64,000 bases of DNA from Streptomyces sp. NBC_01446 (lineage in GTDB: Bacteria; Actinomycetota; Actinomycetes; Streptomycetales; Streptomycetaceae): assembly GCF_026340095.1 (NCBI RefSeq), contig NZ_JAPEPO010000001.1:1798001-1862000 (forward strand). Reading direction: 5' to 3'. Shown in pieces: positions 63,947-64,000 of this stretch; position 1 is the stretch's first letter; each line of letters starts with the position of its first letter. The notes under the pieces are model-generated. The model searched no databases, had not been told where the DNA came from, and saw only the letters and a list, made by a program, of their open reading frames with translations. A program made the translations under genes and the position numbers.

Positions 63947-64000
63947 TGGTTTCTCCCTGGGACGGTGTGCTGCTGCGTGCCCACTGTGCGGGCAGGCTCA

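Overview
The window is a stretch of Streptomyces (or close relative) chromosome. The support is very high GC with strong third-position GC bias, many GTG and a few TTG starts behind GGAGG-type ribosome binding sites, a full-length two-domain geosmin synthase, the TreY/TreZ/GlgX trehalose route, a Tat-exported GH95 enzyme, a sugar ABC importer without its own ATPase, and the actinomycete SAV2148-type HEPN family. No rRNA, tRNA, CRISPR array, phage or PKS/NRPS cluster was seen.

Layout. 1-5020 (- strand): three tandem GT2 plus CDP-glycerol glycerophosphotransferase proteins, the last one cut by the window edge, suggesting wall teichoic or surface glycopolymer synthesis. 5136-11725: an OleD-type macrolide glycosyltransferase, then a leftward catabolic operon (SDR, amidohydrolase, acyl-CoA synthetase, MaoC hydratase). 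Diverging from it is a MarR-IclR regulator pair, with a palindrome over the operon promoter. 12115-12591: a broken aldose epimerase. 13116-22408: GH15 hydrolase, cyclase and GMC oxidoreductase on the + strand, converging on a leftward SDR-ndh-cydA-cydB operon, a non-proton-pumping respiratory branch. 22917-25101: a Rieske oxygenase, a 54-aa Cys/His protein and a VanB-like reductase, translationally coupled.

25122-32285: a sugar ABC importer (binding protein and two permeases) facing a kinase-fold protein and a secreted GH95 alpha-fucosidase-like enzyme with a ricin-type lectin domain; four direct repeats precede the GH95 gene. 32361-36689: an exonuclease, a SAV2148-type protein, and a two-gene operon that reads as a copper amine oxidase split into an N-domain protein and a catalytic-domain protein. 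36850-49320: glgX, treY and treZ, interspersed with an MFS transporter, a P450, an M14-like peptidase, a DUF1707/FHA protein and a GNAT protein; together GlgX, TreY and TreZ convert glycogen to trehalose.

49326-58402: a second kinase-fold protein with an M24 peptidase, a metallophosphoesterase behind a promoter that carries a perfect inverted repeat, a membrane-anchored PDZ protein, a multicopper-oxidase relic directly abutting the geosmin synthase gene, a universal stress protein and an S9 peptidase. 58417-63946: a Cys-rich pentapeptide-repeat protein, a TnpB-only IS605-type element that ends exactly where a decapitated P450 begins, a Cys-rich hypothetical protein, msrB and murC.

No single feature is clearly a new system. 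The strongest candidates for new biology are the split amine oxidase, the Rieske operon with its small Cys/His protein, and the palindrome-controlled promoters listed in the findings. All calls come from reading sequence and recalling family motifs; no database search was run.
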